Assembly: GCA_019750915.1 (NCBI GenBank)
Contig: JAIENY010000028.1
Span: 1-58,767 of the forward strand
Direction: 5' to 3'
DNA length: 58,767 bases
DNA from: Xanthobacteraceae bacterium
Lineage (GTDB): Bacteria; Pseudomonadota; Alphaproteobacteria; Rhizobiales; Xanthobacteraceae
In this document: positions 34,628 to 42,738 of the stretch, in pieces
Position numbering within the stretch: position 1 is the first letter of the stretch
How the letters are laid out: every line of letters begins with the position of its first letter
Made by a program: the position numbers and the translations under genes
Notes under the pieces: model-generated
The model's input: only the letters and a program-made list of their open reading frames with translations
The model's database searches: none
Told to the model about the DNA's origin: nothing

Positions 34628-34938
34628 GTTCATGGCCTCTGCGTATAATCGGGACGCCAGAACATGCCAAGGCGACGCCGGCGAATACCGGTCCAATATG
34701 GGCCAAGGGAGTTGCCGGAAAACGAATGTTGGGGCCCTGCAGCCACCAAACAGAGGTTTTGGGTTGAGAAAATGCTAACGACCACGAAGGACTTCGGCCA
34801 GCGCGTACATCCGGCGCTTGGCCCGGGCGAACATAAGTTCGCCAGTCTTTTCGTGGCCGTTCGGCGATGGCGCAAAAGCAGCAACATCGCCGTTGTGATC
34901 AAGATAGGAAGACAATGATTGATCCGCAAGGGGACATA
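34628..34938. other. Intergenic region, nothing certain
   Basis: About 310 bases between divergent genes. An 84-codon frame at 34664-34918 is open but without family resemblance or a good ribosome-binding site. AAGGGG before 34939 serves the DUF72 gene. Confidence 0.45.
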
Positions 34939-35745
34939 ATGACGCGAAAACAGGGTACTCTTTATATCGGGATCGGCGGCTGGACTTTCGCACCGTGGCG
35001 CGGCGTTTTCTATCCCGCAAAACTTACGCAATCGAAGGAGCTTGCCTACGCCGCCTCGAAGCTGACCTCGATTGAGATTAACGGGACCTATTACGGCTCC
35101 CAAAAACCGGAGAGCTTCCGGAAATGGGCCAGCGAGGTCCCCGACGGCTTTGTATTTTCGGTCAAGGGCCCTCGTTTTGCCACCAACCGTCGCGTGCTGG
35201 CGGAAGCTGGCGACTCCATCAAAAGGTTCTACGATTCCGGATTGCTCGAACTGGGCGACCGGCTTGGACCGGTGCTCTGGCAGTTCGCTCCGACGAAAAA
35301 ATTCGATGAGGCTGATTTCGGAGCCTTCCTTGAATTGCTTCCGCGCACGATGGAGAGCCGCGAGCTACGGCATGTCGTAGAGGTTCGCCACGACAGCTTT
35401 AAAGTGCCGGCCTTCATCGACCTGCTTCGTAAGTTCGCAGTGCCTGTCGTCTATGCCGATCACGCAACCTACCCGGCCATCGCCGACGTGACCGGAGACT
35501 TCGTCTATGCGCGGCTGCAGACCGGAATGGATACGTTAGAGACCGCATACCCACCGAAAGCCCTCGACAAATGGGCAAAGCGGCTGAGGCTCTGGGCATC
35601 CGGCGCAGAACCGGATGACCTGCCTCGCGTGGCAGTCAAGTCTCCGAAAACCTCGCCGCGCGACGTTTTCGCCTATGTGATCCATGAAGGAAAAATTCGT
35701 GCACCTGCCGGCGCGATGGATTTGATCGCGCGAACATCGGCCTGA
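34939..35745 (+). CDS. DUF72 family protein
   Basis: 268 aa, a predicted TIM-barrel protein of the widely distributed DUF72 (YecE-like) family. Conserved pieces are IGIGGWTFAPWRGVFYP, SIEINGTYYGSQKPESFRKWA, FVFSVKGPRFATN, LGPVLWQFAPT and VVEVRHDSF. Function is not established; a nuclease or isomerase activity has been guessed from the fold. ATG 34939 is placed after AAGGGG and directly before the family start; the frame upstream is not conserved. Confidence 0.88.
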   Translation: MTRKQGTLYIGIGGWTFAPWRGVFYPAKLTQSKELAYAASKLTSIEINGTYYGSQKPESFRKWASEVPDGFVFSVKGPRFATNRRVLAEAGDSIKRFYDSGLLELGDRLGPVLWQFAPTKKFDEADFGAFLELLPRTMESRELRHVVEVRHDSFKVPAFIDLLRKFAVPVVYADHATYPAIADVTGDFVYARLQTGMDTLETAYPPKALDKWAKRLRLWASGAEPDDLPRVAVKSPKTSPRDVFAYVIHEGKIRAPAGAMDLIARTSA

Positions 35746-35886
35746 CCGCCTCTTGCCACCCATAGCGCTGAAAATTTTTCCAGATCGTTCCACGCATGTT
35801 CTCGTCGCAAACGTAGACGGACCGAAAAACTGCCGCTCTAATGATATGTAGTTTTACATAGTCATTTGACCCGGGGCTTGGGGCCC

Positions 35887-36639
35887 ATGCGTTGCGTCGG
35901 CGTCACTTTTGCGTCGTGTCTCGCGCTTGCATGCAGCAGCTTGCACGCATTTCCTGCTGACGCCCCGCCTGCCCTGAAAGATTTTTTGGGCCCCAATGAG
36001 GGCTCACATACACCCACAATGCTTTACTTCAGCGGTGCCGACCTTTGGCGCAAAGGCGGGACCGTCTATGGAGGACTGCTGTGGTCGCCGGGAGGACTGG
36101 ACCGGGACGGCTTTACGCTTAAACTTCTGCTTGCAAGCGGCAGCTATCTCTACCAATCGGGATTAACGGACGTGCGCGGCGCCCACGTGCTGGGATCGGT
36201 GCTGCCGGGATATCGCATCAAGCGCGGCGACTTCGAGATCAAGGTATTTGCCGGATTGGATGTGCAGCATCATTGGACCAATCCAGACGATCCGTCGAAC
36301 GATCTTCGCGGCACGCATGTCGGTGCGCGGGTCAACGTCGATATCTGGTGGGAGCCGTTACCCTCCAGAATGATGCTCGCAGCAACTCTGACTGGATCGA
36401 CTATCGGCAACGGCTACGGCGTGCGCGGCGCTGCGGGATGGCGCGTTTTCGACAGCTTCTGGGCCGGGCCTGAAATCGAAACCTCAGGCGATGAGATTTA
36501 CCATCAGTATCGCGCCGGGGCTCACATCACGTCCTTGAAATTCGGCGACTACGAATGGGCACTTGGCGGCGGCTATGTCAGTGACAACAACGATCGCTCG
36601 GGGTTTTACGGCCGCTTCAGCCTGCTGACCAGGCGATAG
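35887..36639 (+). CDS. BcsS-like cellulose-biosynthesis-associated outer-membrane protein
   Basis: About 250 aa. A signal peptide (cleavage after CSSLHAFPA) precedes a beta-rich protein with repeated strands (FSGADLWRKGGTVYGGLLWSP, GSYLYQSG, RGTHVGARVNVDIWWEP, YEWALGGGYVSDNNDRSG), matching the BcsS family found beside cellulose synthase genes in Rhizobiales. No bcs genes are present here, so this copy is an orphan and its role is open. ATG 35887 is chosen; TTG 35866 and TTG 35878 are alternatives. A 6-bp dyad (TATGTA-GTTT-TACATA, 35845-35860) lies just upstream and may be regulatory. Confidence 0.78.
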   Translation: MRCVGVTFASCLALACSSLHAFPADAPPALKDFLGPNEGSHTPTMLYFSGADLWRKGGTVYGGLLWSPGGLDRDGFTLKLLLASGSYLYQSGLTDVRGAHVLGSVLPGYRIKRGDFEIKVFAGLDVQHHWTNPDDPSNDLRGTHVGARVNVDIWWEPLPSRMMLAATLTGSTIGNGYGVRGAAGWRVFDSFWAGPEIETSGDEIYHQYRAGAHITSLKFGDYEWALGGGYVSDNNDRSGFYGRFSLLTRR

Positions 36640-36642
36640 ACA

Positions 36643-37029
36643 TCACCCGCGGGCGTCGCAAGCCCATGCCCGGATTACGCATTCCTTGCCACCGAAGGCG
36701 TAGCACTTCTTGCTGGCTGCATTAAGCGCGCTGGATATCCGCGGTTCTACCGCATAGCCGAAAGATTCACAGGGATGCGTGAGGTCGATCGAAAGCGCTG
36801 CGCACGCACGCCGCATGGTCACCACGACAGGGCAATGGCCCTTGCAGTTCTTGCGGGCCTGCGAGACGGCCGCCTCTGTCCCCGGATAGTCAAATGCCTG
36901 TCCGTAAGCACCGCACTTGCCAATAACCAGCGCACCCGCGGCAAACGAAGACAGGGACCCTAGGCCCGACAACACAATGGACAAGATCAAAATCTTCGCA
37001 AAACGATGTACGGCCAATAACTTCAGCAA
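36643..37029 (-). CDS. Secreted DUF4189-like cysteine-rich protein
   Basis: About 128 aa. After a signal peptide (ILILSIVLSGLGSLSSFA) the mature part shows two similar halves: GKCGAYGQAFDY...ARKNC followed by VVTMRRACAALSID, then GYAVEPRISSALNAASKKC and CVIRAWAC. This is the pattern of DUF4189, a small periplasmic family with paired disulfides. No ATG is available near the N-terminus; TTG 37029 or TTG 37017 must be used, close to a GGGGGCGGG stretch. It is convergent with the BcsS-like gene, three bases apart. Confidence 0.72.
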   Translation of the reverse strand: MLKLLAVHRFAKILILSIVLSGLGSLSSFAAGALVIGKCGAYGQAFDYPGTEAAVSQARKNCKGHCPVVVTMRRACAALSIDLTHPCESFGYAVEPRISSALNAASKKCYAFGGKECVIRAWACDARG

Positions 37030-37071
37030 AACCCGCCCCCGAAATCGCGCAGAACGTAGCGACCACCGGTT

Positions 37072-38703
37072 TCAATTGAGTGAACGGGTCGGGGTCGCAT
37101 CCGAACCGCGGGCGGCGGCCAATTCATTGGGCGTATCGACATCGAGAAACGCACTTCCGCCCTTCACCGGCACCTCCGCAACAGCCTCCTGGTGTTGCGA
37201 GATCAGGTGCCTCGCGCCGATATCGCCCTGCAGCGTCAACAACTCCCCAAAGAGCCTGCGCGACCACAGCACCGGATTGCCCCGGCGGCCATCCGCCACC
37301 GGCACGGCAATCATAGCGCCGCGCTCCGGCGCGAAAGCATCAATCAACCTGTTGATCAGACCCGCATCCACCAACGGCATATCGCCGAGACAAACGATCG
37401 CACCATCGGCCGCCTCGGGCGCAGCCCCGATCCCCGCCTTGACCGATGTGGCGAGGCCATCGGCGTAATCCGGATTATAGATGAACTGAACATCCAGACC
37501 TTCGAGAGCCTCCATGACTTTTGTTCGCTCGTGTCCCGTCACCACCAGAACCGGTGACGCGCGCGAAGCCAACGCCTGCTCCGCGACGATCCGGACCAGC
37601 GGCTTGCCATTGATCTCCGCCAGCATCTTGTTGGGACCGCCCATGCGCGTGGAGCGGCCGGCAGCAAGAACGATAGCCGCAATGTTGTGTCCCATTTCGT
37701 TCTCGCCCTGCACTCGCGGCTGTGGCCGGGTAACGATCTCCATGAGCAGTCCGCCGACCCCCATGCTGGTGATTTCGTCGCGCGTGACCTGCAGCCCGGC
37801 TAGCATACGCATTAAAACCCAATCAAAACCGTTTTCCTTAGGCGAGCGGGCACAACCCGGCGCGCCAATGACCGGAACTCCATGGGCGTTGGCAATCAGC
37901 AGCAGATTGCCGGGATCAACGGGCATACCGAAGTGCTCGATTCTGCCGCCGACGGCCTGAACCGCAGAAGGAATAATGTCGCGCCGATCGGCGATCGCCG
38001 ATGCCCCAAAAATCAGGACAAGCTCGGCGCCCTCTGCGAGCAATTCGACGATCGCACGGGCCAAAGGCGCCTCGTTATGCGAGACGCGGCGCTCTGCCAC
38101 GATTCGGGCGCCTGCACGCGCGAGACGTTCTCGCGTCACCGCCACCGTCTTATCGATGACCTTCGACGAGAGGCCTGGCAGCAACGTCGAGACGACGCCC
38201 ACACGTTTGAGCTTGTATGGCGCAACGTGAAATTTCACCTTTTCGGCCGCCTCAACCGCTCTGGTACAGAGTTCGGTATCGATACCGAAGGGGACCAGCT
38301 TGACCGTGCCGATCATCTCACCCGCAGACACAGCCCGGAACTCGGGAAGCGTCGCCAACGTGACGGCTTCATCGACGAGGTTAAGCGTCTTGATCGCAGC
38401 GCCGTCGAGCATCAGGATTCCCGCGCGGGAGGCAAACAGGTTGGCGCGGCCAGTGAAGGCTCGCTCAACTTCGACCCCTTCTCCGGCTACCGCTTCGGCG
38501 ATTTGCCCGGCCGCGATGTCTTCCGACACATCGCCTTCCTCAAGACGCGCGACGACAATTTCGGTAATTCCCGCCCGGATCGCGTCAGCGGCATCATCGG
38601 CGGTAACCAGCGTGCCTTTTTTCAGAATGAAATCGCCCTGACGGATCGCGTGAACGGCAATGCCTCCGATTGCCTCTTTCGGCGAGACGGGACCAAATTT
38701 CAT
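37072..38703 (-). CDS. Fused molybdopterin-binding and MobA/MocA-like NTP-transferase protein
   Basis: 543 aa with two parts. Residues 1-335 resemble a MoeA/MogA-type molybdopterin-binding domain (GTVKLVPFGI, LIFGASAIADRRDI, GVPVIGAPGCARSPKENGFD). Residues about 340-535 are a nucleotidyltransferase of MocA/MobA type: AAIVLAAGRSTRMGGPNK, LGDMPLVD, and RGNPVLWSR. It probably makes molybdopterin cytosine dinucleotide for xanthine-dehydrogenase or CO-dehydrogenase-type enzymes. The start overlaps the stop of the XdhC gene (38700-38703), and all three genes form one coupled operon. No molybdenum hydroxylase gene is visible in the window. Confidence 0.9.
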   Translation of the reverse strand: MKFGPVSPKEAIGGIAVHAIRQGDFILKKGTLVTADDAADAIRAGITEIVVARLEEGDVSEDIAAGQIAEAVAGEGVEVERAFTGRANLFASRAGILMLDGAAIKTLNLVDEAVTLATLPEFRAVSAGEMIGTVKLVPFGIDTELCTRAVEAAEKVKFHVAPYKLKRVGVVSTLLPGLSSKVIDKTVAVTRERLARAGARIVAERRVSHNEAPLARAIVELLAEGAELVLIFGASAIADRRDIIPSAVQAVGGRIEHFGMPVDPGNLLLIANAHGVPVIGAPGCARSPKENGFDWVLMRMLAGLQVTRDEITSMGVGGLLMEIVTRPQPRVQGENEMGHNIAAIVLAAGRSTRMGGPNKMLAEINGKPLVRIVAEQALASRASPVLVVTGHERTKVMEALEGLDVQFIYNPDYADGLATSVKAGIGAAPEAADGAIVCLGDMPLVDAGLINRLIDAFAPERGAMIAVPVADGRRGNPVLWSRRLFGELLTLQGDIGARHLISQHQEAVAEVPVKGGSAFLDVDTPNELAAARGSDATPTRSLN

Positions 38704-39419
38704 GCGGAAGTTCCTTCGAGACGCGTGGACGTTTTTTGCTGTGCCGGCAATCGCAGACCGGCGGTGATTTCCGCCATGATCGAAACGGCGATTTCACCAG
38801 GCGAAACCGCACCGATTGCAAGACCGATCGGGGCATGAATACGCGCCACCGCCGCCTCCCTCATGCCTGCTGCCCTGAGCCTGTCGACACGCTTGCCATG
38901 GGTTTTCCGTGAGCCGAGCGCGCCGATGTAGAAGCAGTCACGATCGAGTGCATGCAACAAAGCGGGGTCGTCGATCTTTGGATCGTGCGTCAGCGCAGCC
39001 ACCGCTGTGTAGCGGTCGATCCTGAGCGGCGGCAACGCGACATCAGGCCAATCGGCAAACAGCGAAATGCCGGGAAACCTCGCTTCGGAGGCGAACGAGG
39101 TCCGCGGATCGACGACAAATACGTCATAGCCGAGCGACTGGGCCAGCGGCGCGAGCGACTGGCTGATGTGGACCGCGCCAATGATGACAAGTCGTGCCGT
39201 CGGCGCATAAACATTGATGAACAGATGCTCGCCGCCGATTTGAAGCAATTCGCTCTTGCCCAGACGCAGTTGTCTGTCGAGTTCGCCATGCAGCGGATCA
39301 TTCGCGATCTCCGAAGCCTTGACCAGTCGCTGAGCACCCGTCGAAATATTGGTGACCAGCAAAACCGGCCGGCGCGCCAGCCGTTCCGCATTCAGCTGTG
39401 AAAGCGTGGCCTGTTTCAC
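38700..39419 (-). CDS. XdhC-type molybdenum-hydroxylase maturation protein, Rossmann part
   Basis: 239 aa beginning at GTG 39419. It contains the XdhC C-terminal Rossmann-like domain: LVIIGAVHISQSLAPLA, YDVFVVDPRTSFAS, VAALTHDPKIDDPAL, YIGALGSRKTHGKR and IHAPIGLAIGAVSPGEIAVSI. XdhC binds molybdenum cofactor and delivers its sulfurated form to the target enzyme. The N-terminal XdhC_CoxI domain is encoded in the separate upstream gene, a split arrangement. The GTG start overlaps the upstream stop in GTGA (39416-39419). Confidence 0.88.
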   Translation of the reverse strand: MKQATLSQLNAERLARRPVLLVTNISTGAQRLVKASEIANDPLHGELDRQLRLGKSELLQIGGEHLFINVYAPTARLVIIGAVHISQSLAPLAQSLGYDVFVVDPRTSFASEARFPGISLFADWPDVALPPLRIDRYTAVAALTHDPKIDDPALLHALDRDCFYIGALGSRKTHGKRVDRLRAAGMREAAVARIHAPIGLAIGAVSPGEIAVSIMAEITAGLRLPAQQKTSTRLEGTSA

Positions 39420-39754
39420 GTCGCATCCTTCGCAGCGATCTTCTCGACGAACACGCGAATGGTGCCGCCGCATGACAGCCCGACATTCCAGGCCGTCTCA
39501 TCGGCTACGCCGAACTCCAAGAGCTTCGGCGCGCCGCTCACGATCACGTCGAGCGCCTCTGTGATCACCGCGCCCTCGACGCAGCCTCCGGAAACCGAAC
39601 CAAGAAAAGTGCCGTCGTCCTTGATCACGAGATTCGACCCCGCCGGTCGAGGGGCCGATCCCCAGGTCTGGATCACTGTCGCCAGGGCGGCTCCATATCC
39701 GGCGTTCACCCAGCTTTCCGCCGTTTCCAGCAAGTCCTCGTCCTGACCAAGCAT
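39416..39754 (-). CDS. XdhC/CoxI N-terminal-domain protein
   Basis: 112 aa equal to the XdhC_CoxI N-terminal domain alone. WVNAGYGAALATVIQTWGSAPRPAG, FLGSVSGGCVEGAVI and WNVGLSCGGTIRVFVE are the family signatures, with two conserved cysteines in GGCVEG and LSCGG that could hold molybdenum cofactor. ATG 39754 has a GGAG site eight bases upstream. A much longer frame reading upstream from 40090 is not supported because it runs antisense to the enol-lactonase gene. First gene of the three-gene maturation operon. Confidence 0.88.
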   Translation of the reverse strand: MLGQDEDLLETAESWVNAGYGAALATVIQTWGSAPRPAGSNLVIKDDGTFLGSVSGGCVEGAVITEALDVIVSGAPKLLEFGVADETAWNVGLSCGGTIRVFVEKIAAKDAT

Positions 39755-39938
39755 CAAAGCTTCTCCGTGCGCTGGGGATCCGCCTGGCACTGCCGCGGCC
39801 GTCCTTCGATCCGTCTTCGGATAAATGCCGATTATACCCCCAAATTCTTGTCGTAAACGGGATTTGCAGGCCATCGCGCCTTCGTTATTAGGGGGAGCGC
39901 CAGCCACCGGAACAGCGGGCAAACGGAGTTTTGATAAT

Positions 39939-40721
39939 ATGCCGATGATCGATGCCGACGGTTGCCTTTTGAACGTCTCTGTGGAGGGGCGCGAGAGCGG
40001 GCCGACGCTGATGCTGTCCAATTCGCTCGGCACCACGATGCATATGTGGGAGCCGCAAATGCCGGCGCTCACGAAAATGTTTCGTGTCATCCGCTACGAT
40101 CGGCGCGGCCACGGCAAATCGGGCGTGACACCTGCCCCCTACGCGATTGAACAGCTGGCCAAGGATGCCCTGGCGATCCTCGACGATCTGAACATCGAAC
40201 GGGTGCATTGGTGCGGATTGTCAATCGGCGGCATGGTCGGGCAATGGCTCGCAGCCCATGCGCCGGAGCGCTTCGACCGGCTGATCCTGGCCAACACCTC
40301 CAGCTTTTTTCCTGACCAGACCAATTGGGACAAGCGTATCGACGTGATCCGCAAAAGCGGTATCGAACCGATTGCCAGCAGTGTTATCGCTGCATGGTTC
40401 ACCCGCGATTTCCGCGAACGCGAACAGGACAAGGTTCAAATTATCAGACAGATGCTGATCGAAACCCCGATCGAAGGCTATATTGGTGCATCTCAGGCTA
40501 TCGCGGGCATGGACAACCGTGAGCTATTGTCGAAAATCCAAAGCCGGACGCTCGTGATCGCCGGCCGCAATGATCCAACCACGCCGCTGCAAATGAACGA
40601 CTTCATCCGCAGTCACATTCCCTATGCGGCCATGACGCTGCTCGATTCCTCGCATTTGTCGAACGTCGAACAGCCGCACGACTTTACCGAGGCGGTGATC
40701 GGCTTCCTGACGCAGCGTTAG
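39939..40721 (+). CDS. pcaD: Probable 3-oxoadipate enol-lactonase
   Basis: A 260-aa alpha/beta hydrolase with the enol-lactonase pattern. SNSLGTTMHMWEPQ near the oxyanion hole, YDRRGHGKSG, the nucleophile Ser95 in WCGLSIGGMVGQ, ANTSSFF, and the catalytic His239 in DSSHLSNVEQP all agree. In the beta-ketoadipate pathway PcaD hydrolyses the enol-lactone to 3-oxoadipate. No other pca genes are adjacent, so a broader-specificity relative is possible. GGAG lies ten bases before ATG 39939. Its stop overlaps that of the convergent gene. Confidence 0.82.
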   Translation: MPMIDADGCLLNVSVEGRESGPTLMLSNSLGTTMHMWEPQMPALTKMFRVIRYDRRGHGKSGVTPAPYAIEQLAKDALAILDDLNIERVHWCGLSIGGMVGQWLAAHAPERFDRLILANTSSFFPDQTNWDKRIDVIRKSGIEPIASSVIAAWFTRDFREREQDKVQIIRQMLIETPIEGYIGASQAIAGMDNRELLSKIQSRTLVIAGRNDPTTPLQMNDFIRSHIPYAAMTLLDSSHLSNVEQPHDFTEAVIGFLTQR

Positions 40722-41236
40722 GCCGTTTCGGAGCGGCTTGCGATGTCGCCGCCCAGCAGAGACGTGTCGTCCTGTTTGGCCTGCGCCGCGATATCCTCGA
40801 CCAGCAGCATGATCGCGCCACCGGCAAGCAGGAGGAATTCGGTCGCGTGCAGGCGCGTCGCGTCCACCTCGTGGACATAGGACGCCGCCAAAAGGCTGGC
40901 GAAGCTGATGATACCGCCCAGCCCGAGTGCAAAGCCCAGCGTTTCCCCGATTCCGCCCTTACGGACCAGCGCATCGCGCACCACGACGAGCAAAAAGACG
41001 AGAAAAAAAGCTGCAACAACAAACTTGCTCAATGCAAGCAGCCAGGAGAAGCGGATCATCTGCGCAGGAGAAAGAAACAGTTGATCACTGCCAAACATTG
41101 CCAATGCAATGTTGGAGCGATCAAAAAAACCGCTTACCGGTGAAGCTGCGATTTTCAGGGCGGCAAGCGTCCAGGTTGGAACAAAATACGCCGCCAGCAG
41201 GACGCCGTTGAAAGTACTAATCCGCCAGTCTTTCAT
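40718..41236 (-). CDS. Integral membrane protein of unknown function
   Basis: 172 aa with four predicted helices: the first from about residue 10 (VLLAAYFVPTWTLAAL), then WLLALSKFVVAAFFLVFLLVVV, GFALGLGGIISFASLLAASY and a short C-terminal helix (FLLLAGGAIMLLVED), followed by a polar tail. No family recognised. ATG 41236 is preceded by GGGAGCGAGG; an upstream in-frame extension is unsupported. The stop codon overlaps that of the convergent enol-lactonase gene. Confidence 0.7.
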   Translation of the reverse strand: MKDWRISTFNGVLLAAYFVPTWTLAALKIAASPVSGFFDRSNIALAMFGSDQLFLSPAQMIRFSWLLALSKFVVAAFFLVFLLVVVRDALVRKGGIGETLGFALGLGGIISFASLLAASYVHEVDATRLHATEFLLLAGGAIMLLVEDIAAQAKQDDTSLLGGDIASRSETA

Positions 41237-41352
41237 CCTCGCTCCCTGCGTTACCCTTTGGGGGTAGCAACCGAGCGGTTTTAACGGCAACAGCAACCCT
41301 TTATTAAGGTTAATATAGTCGGCCAAAGGCCGACCTTTCCACAGATATCCCA

Positions 41353-41382
41353 AAGAAAAACCCCGCCTTGCGGCGGGGCTTT
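41353..41382 (-). terminator. Terminator of the small Gln-rich gene
   Basis: On the minus strand a 7-bp GC stem (CCCCGCC/GGCGGGG, loop of four) is followed by TTTTTCTTT. It lies 32 bases beyond the stop of the 46-aa gene. Confidence 0.85.
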
Positions 41383-41413
41383 CACGCAGCTTCTCAGCCG
41401 CCAGCGTCTGGTT

Positions 41414-41554
41414 TTAGTGTCCACCCTTTTGGCCGGGCTGACCCTGCTGCCCCTGCTGACCTTGCTGCTGCTGGCCGGGCTTCTGACCTCCGCCCTGCTG
41501 CTGGCCGGGCTTCTGGTTCTGCTGGTTCTGCTGACCTTGATTTTGGTTCGACAT
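41414..41554 (-). CDS. 46-aa Gln/Gly-rich low-complexity protein
   Basis: 46 aa made almost entirely of Gln, Gly, Asn, Pro and Lys, built from a QQGQ/KPGQQQ repeat and starting MSNQNQGQQNQQNQKPG. It has a perfect AGGAGG site six bases before the ATG and its own terminator, so it is a real expressed gene in spite of its size. The composition predicts an intrinsically disordered protein. No function is known to me; small Gln-rich proteins of this kind occur in Bradyrhizobium relatives. Confidence 0.7.
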   Translation of the reverse strand: MSNQNQGQQNQQNQKPGQQQGGGQKPGQQQQGQQGQQGQPGQKGGH

Positions 41555-41814
41555 TGGTGACCTCCTGTTGAACGCGTAGACAATGAGCCAGACAAACGAC
41601 CGTTCCTGTGGAACCTGAAAATCCTCTTCAGGACCCTGTGAATGCGCGCGCATGGAGGTGTTTCCGCCTGGAACACAACGATCTGTTTGCAGCGCGTGAT
41701 GAATTGGCCGCTAGTGTTGCCGCCTTAGGTTCCCGCTGATAAAAATTATCCGTGTTCCCAGCGTCTTGGCTGCCGGAGCCGGTGACCACAGGGACAACGC
41801 AACCGCGGCAGCCG

Positions 41815-42729
41815 ATGGATTATTTCGCACAGCAACTCATCAATGGTCTGGTACTCGGGTCGATCTATGGCTTGATCGCGATCGGCTACACGATGGTCTA
41901 CGGCATCGTCGGCATGATCAATTTCGCACACGGCGATATTTTCATGATCGGCGGCTTTATTGCATTGATATCGTTTCTGGTGCTGGTCTCGCTCGGCATC
42001 ACCGCGATCCCCGTCGTGCTGCTTCTGGTCGTCCTGGTGGCGATGGCGATAACCGCACTTTACGGCTGGACAGTCGAACGGATTGCCTATCGCCCGCTGC
42101 GCCATTCTTTCCGCCTCGCGCCGATGCTCTCCGCCATCGGCATGTCTTTCGTCCTGTCAAACTTTGCGCAAGTGGCACAGGGCGCCCGCGTCAAGCCGGT
42201 CCCGCCGATCATCACAGGTGGCCACACGCTCCTCGAGAGCAACGGCTTTGTCGTTCGTCTCTCCAACATCCAGATCATCGTTGTCGTCACCACGGTGGTG
42301 TTGCTCGCTATCTTTTCATGGGTTGTGACGCGCACGCGTCTCGGACGTGATATGCGCGCCTGCGAGCAGGACCAGACCATGGCGGCGTTGCTCGGCGTCA
42401 ACGTGGACCGGACTATCTCAATGACCTTCATCATCGGCGCGGCGCTCGCGGCCGTCGCGGGCATGATGTACCTGCTGTACTATGGCGTGGTCGATTTCTT
42501 CATGGGCTTCGTGGCCGGTATCAAAGCATTCACCGCTGCCGTGCTCGGGGGCATTGGCTCACTTCCCGGCGCGATGCTCGGCGGACTCGCCATCGGCCTG
42601 ATCGAAACATTCTGGTCGGCTTACTTTTCTTCTGAGTACAAGGACGTCGCAGCCTTCTCAATTCTGATCGTGGTCCTCATCTTTCTTCCGACCGGCCTGC
42701 TCGGCCGGCCCGAAGTCGAAAAAGTTTGA
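41815..42729 (+). CDS. livH: Branched-chain amino-acid ABC transporter permease (LivH type)
   Basis: About 304 aa with eight membrane helices. It opens with FAQQLINGLVLGSIYGLIAIGYTMVYGI and MINFAHGDIFMIGGF, the standard LivH signature, and the EAA-like cytoplasmic loop GRDMRACEQDQTMAALLGVNV contacts the ATPases. It forms the membrane channel with LivM for leucine, isoleucine, valine or related substrates. ATG 41815 fits the family start although no strong ribosome-binding site precedes it; GTG 41752 is an alternative. First gene of a six-gene liv operon. Confidence 0.92.
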   Translation: MDYFAQQLINGLVLGSIYGLIAIGYTMVYGIVGMINFAHGDIFMIGGFIALISFLVLVSLGITAIPVVLLLVVLVAMAITALYGWTVERIAYRPLRHSFRLAPMLSAIGMSFVLSNFAQVAQGARVKPVPPIITGGHTLLESNGFVVRLSNIQIIVVVTTVVLLAIFSWVVTRTRLGRDMRACEQDQTMAALLGVNVDRTISMTFIIGAALAAVAGMMYLLYYGVVDFFMGFVAGIKAFTAAVLGGIGSLPGAMLGGLAIGLIETFWSAYFSSEYKDVAAFSILIVVLIFLPTGLLGRPEVEKV

Positions 42730-42738
42730 GAGCCCGGC

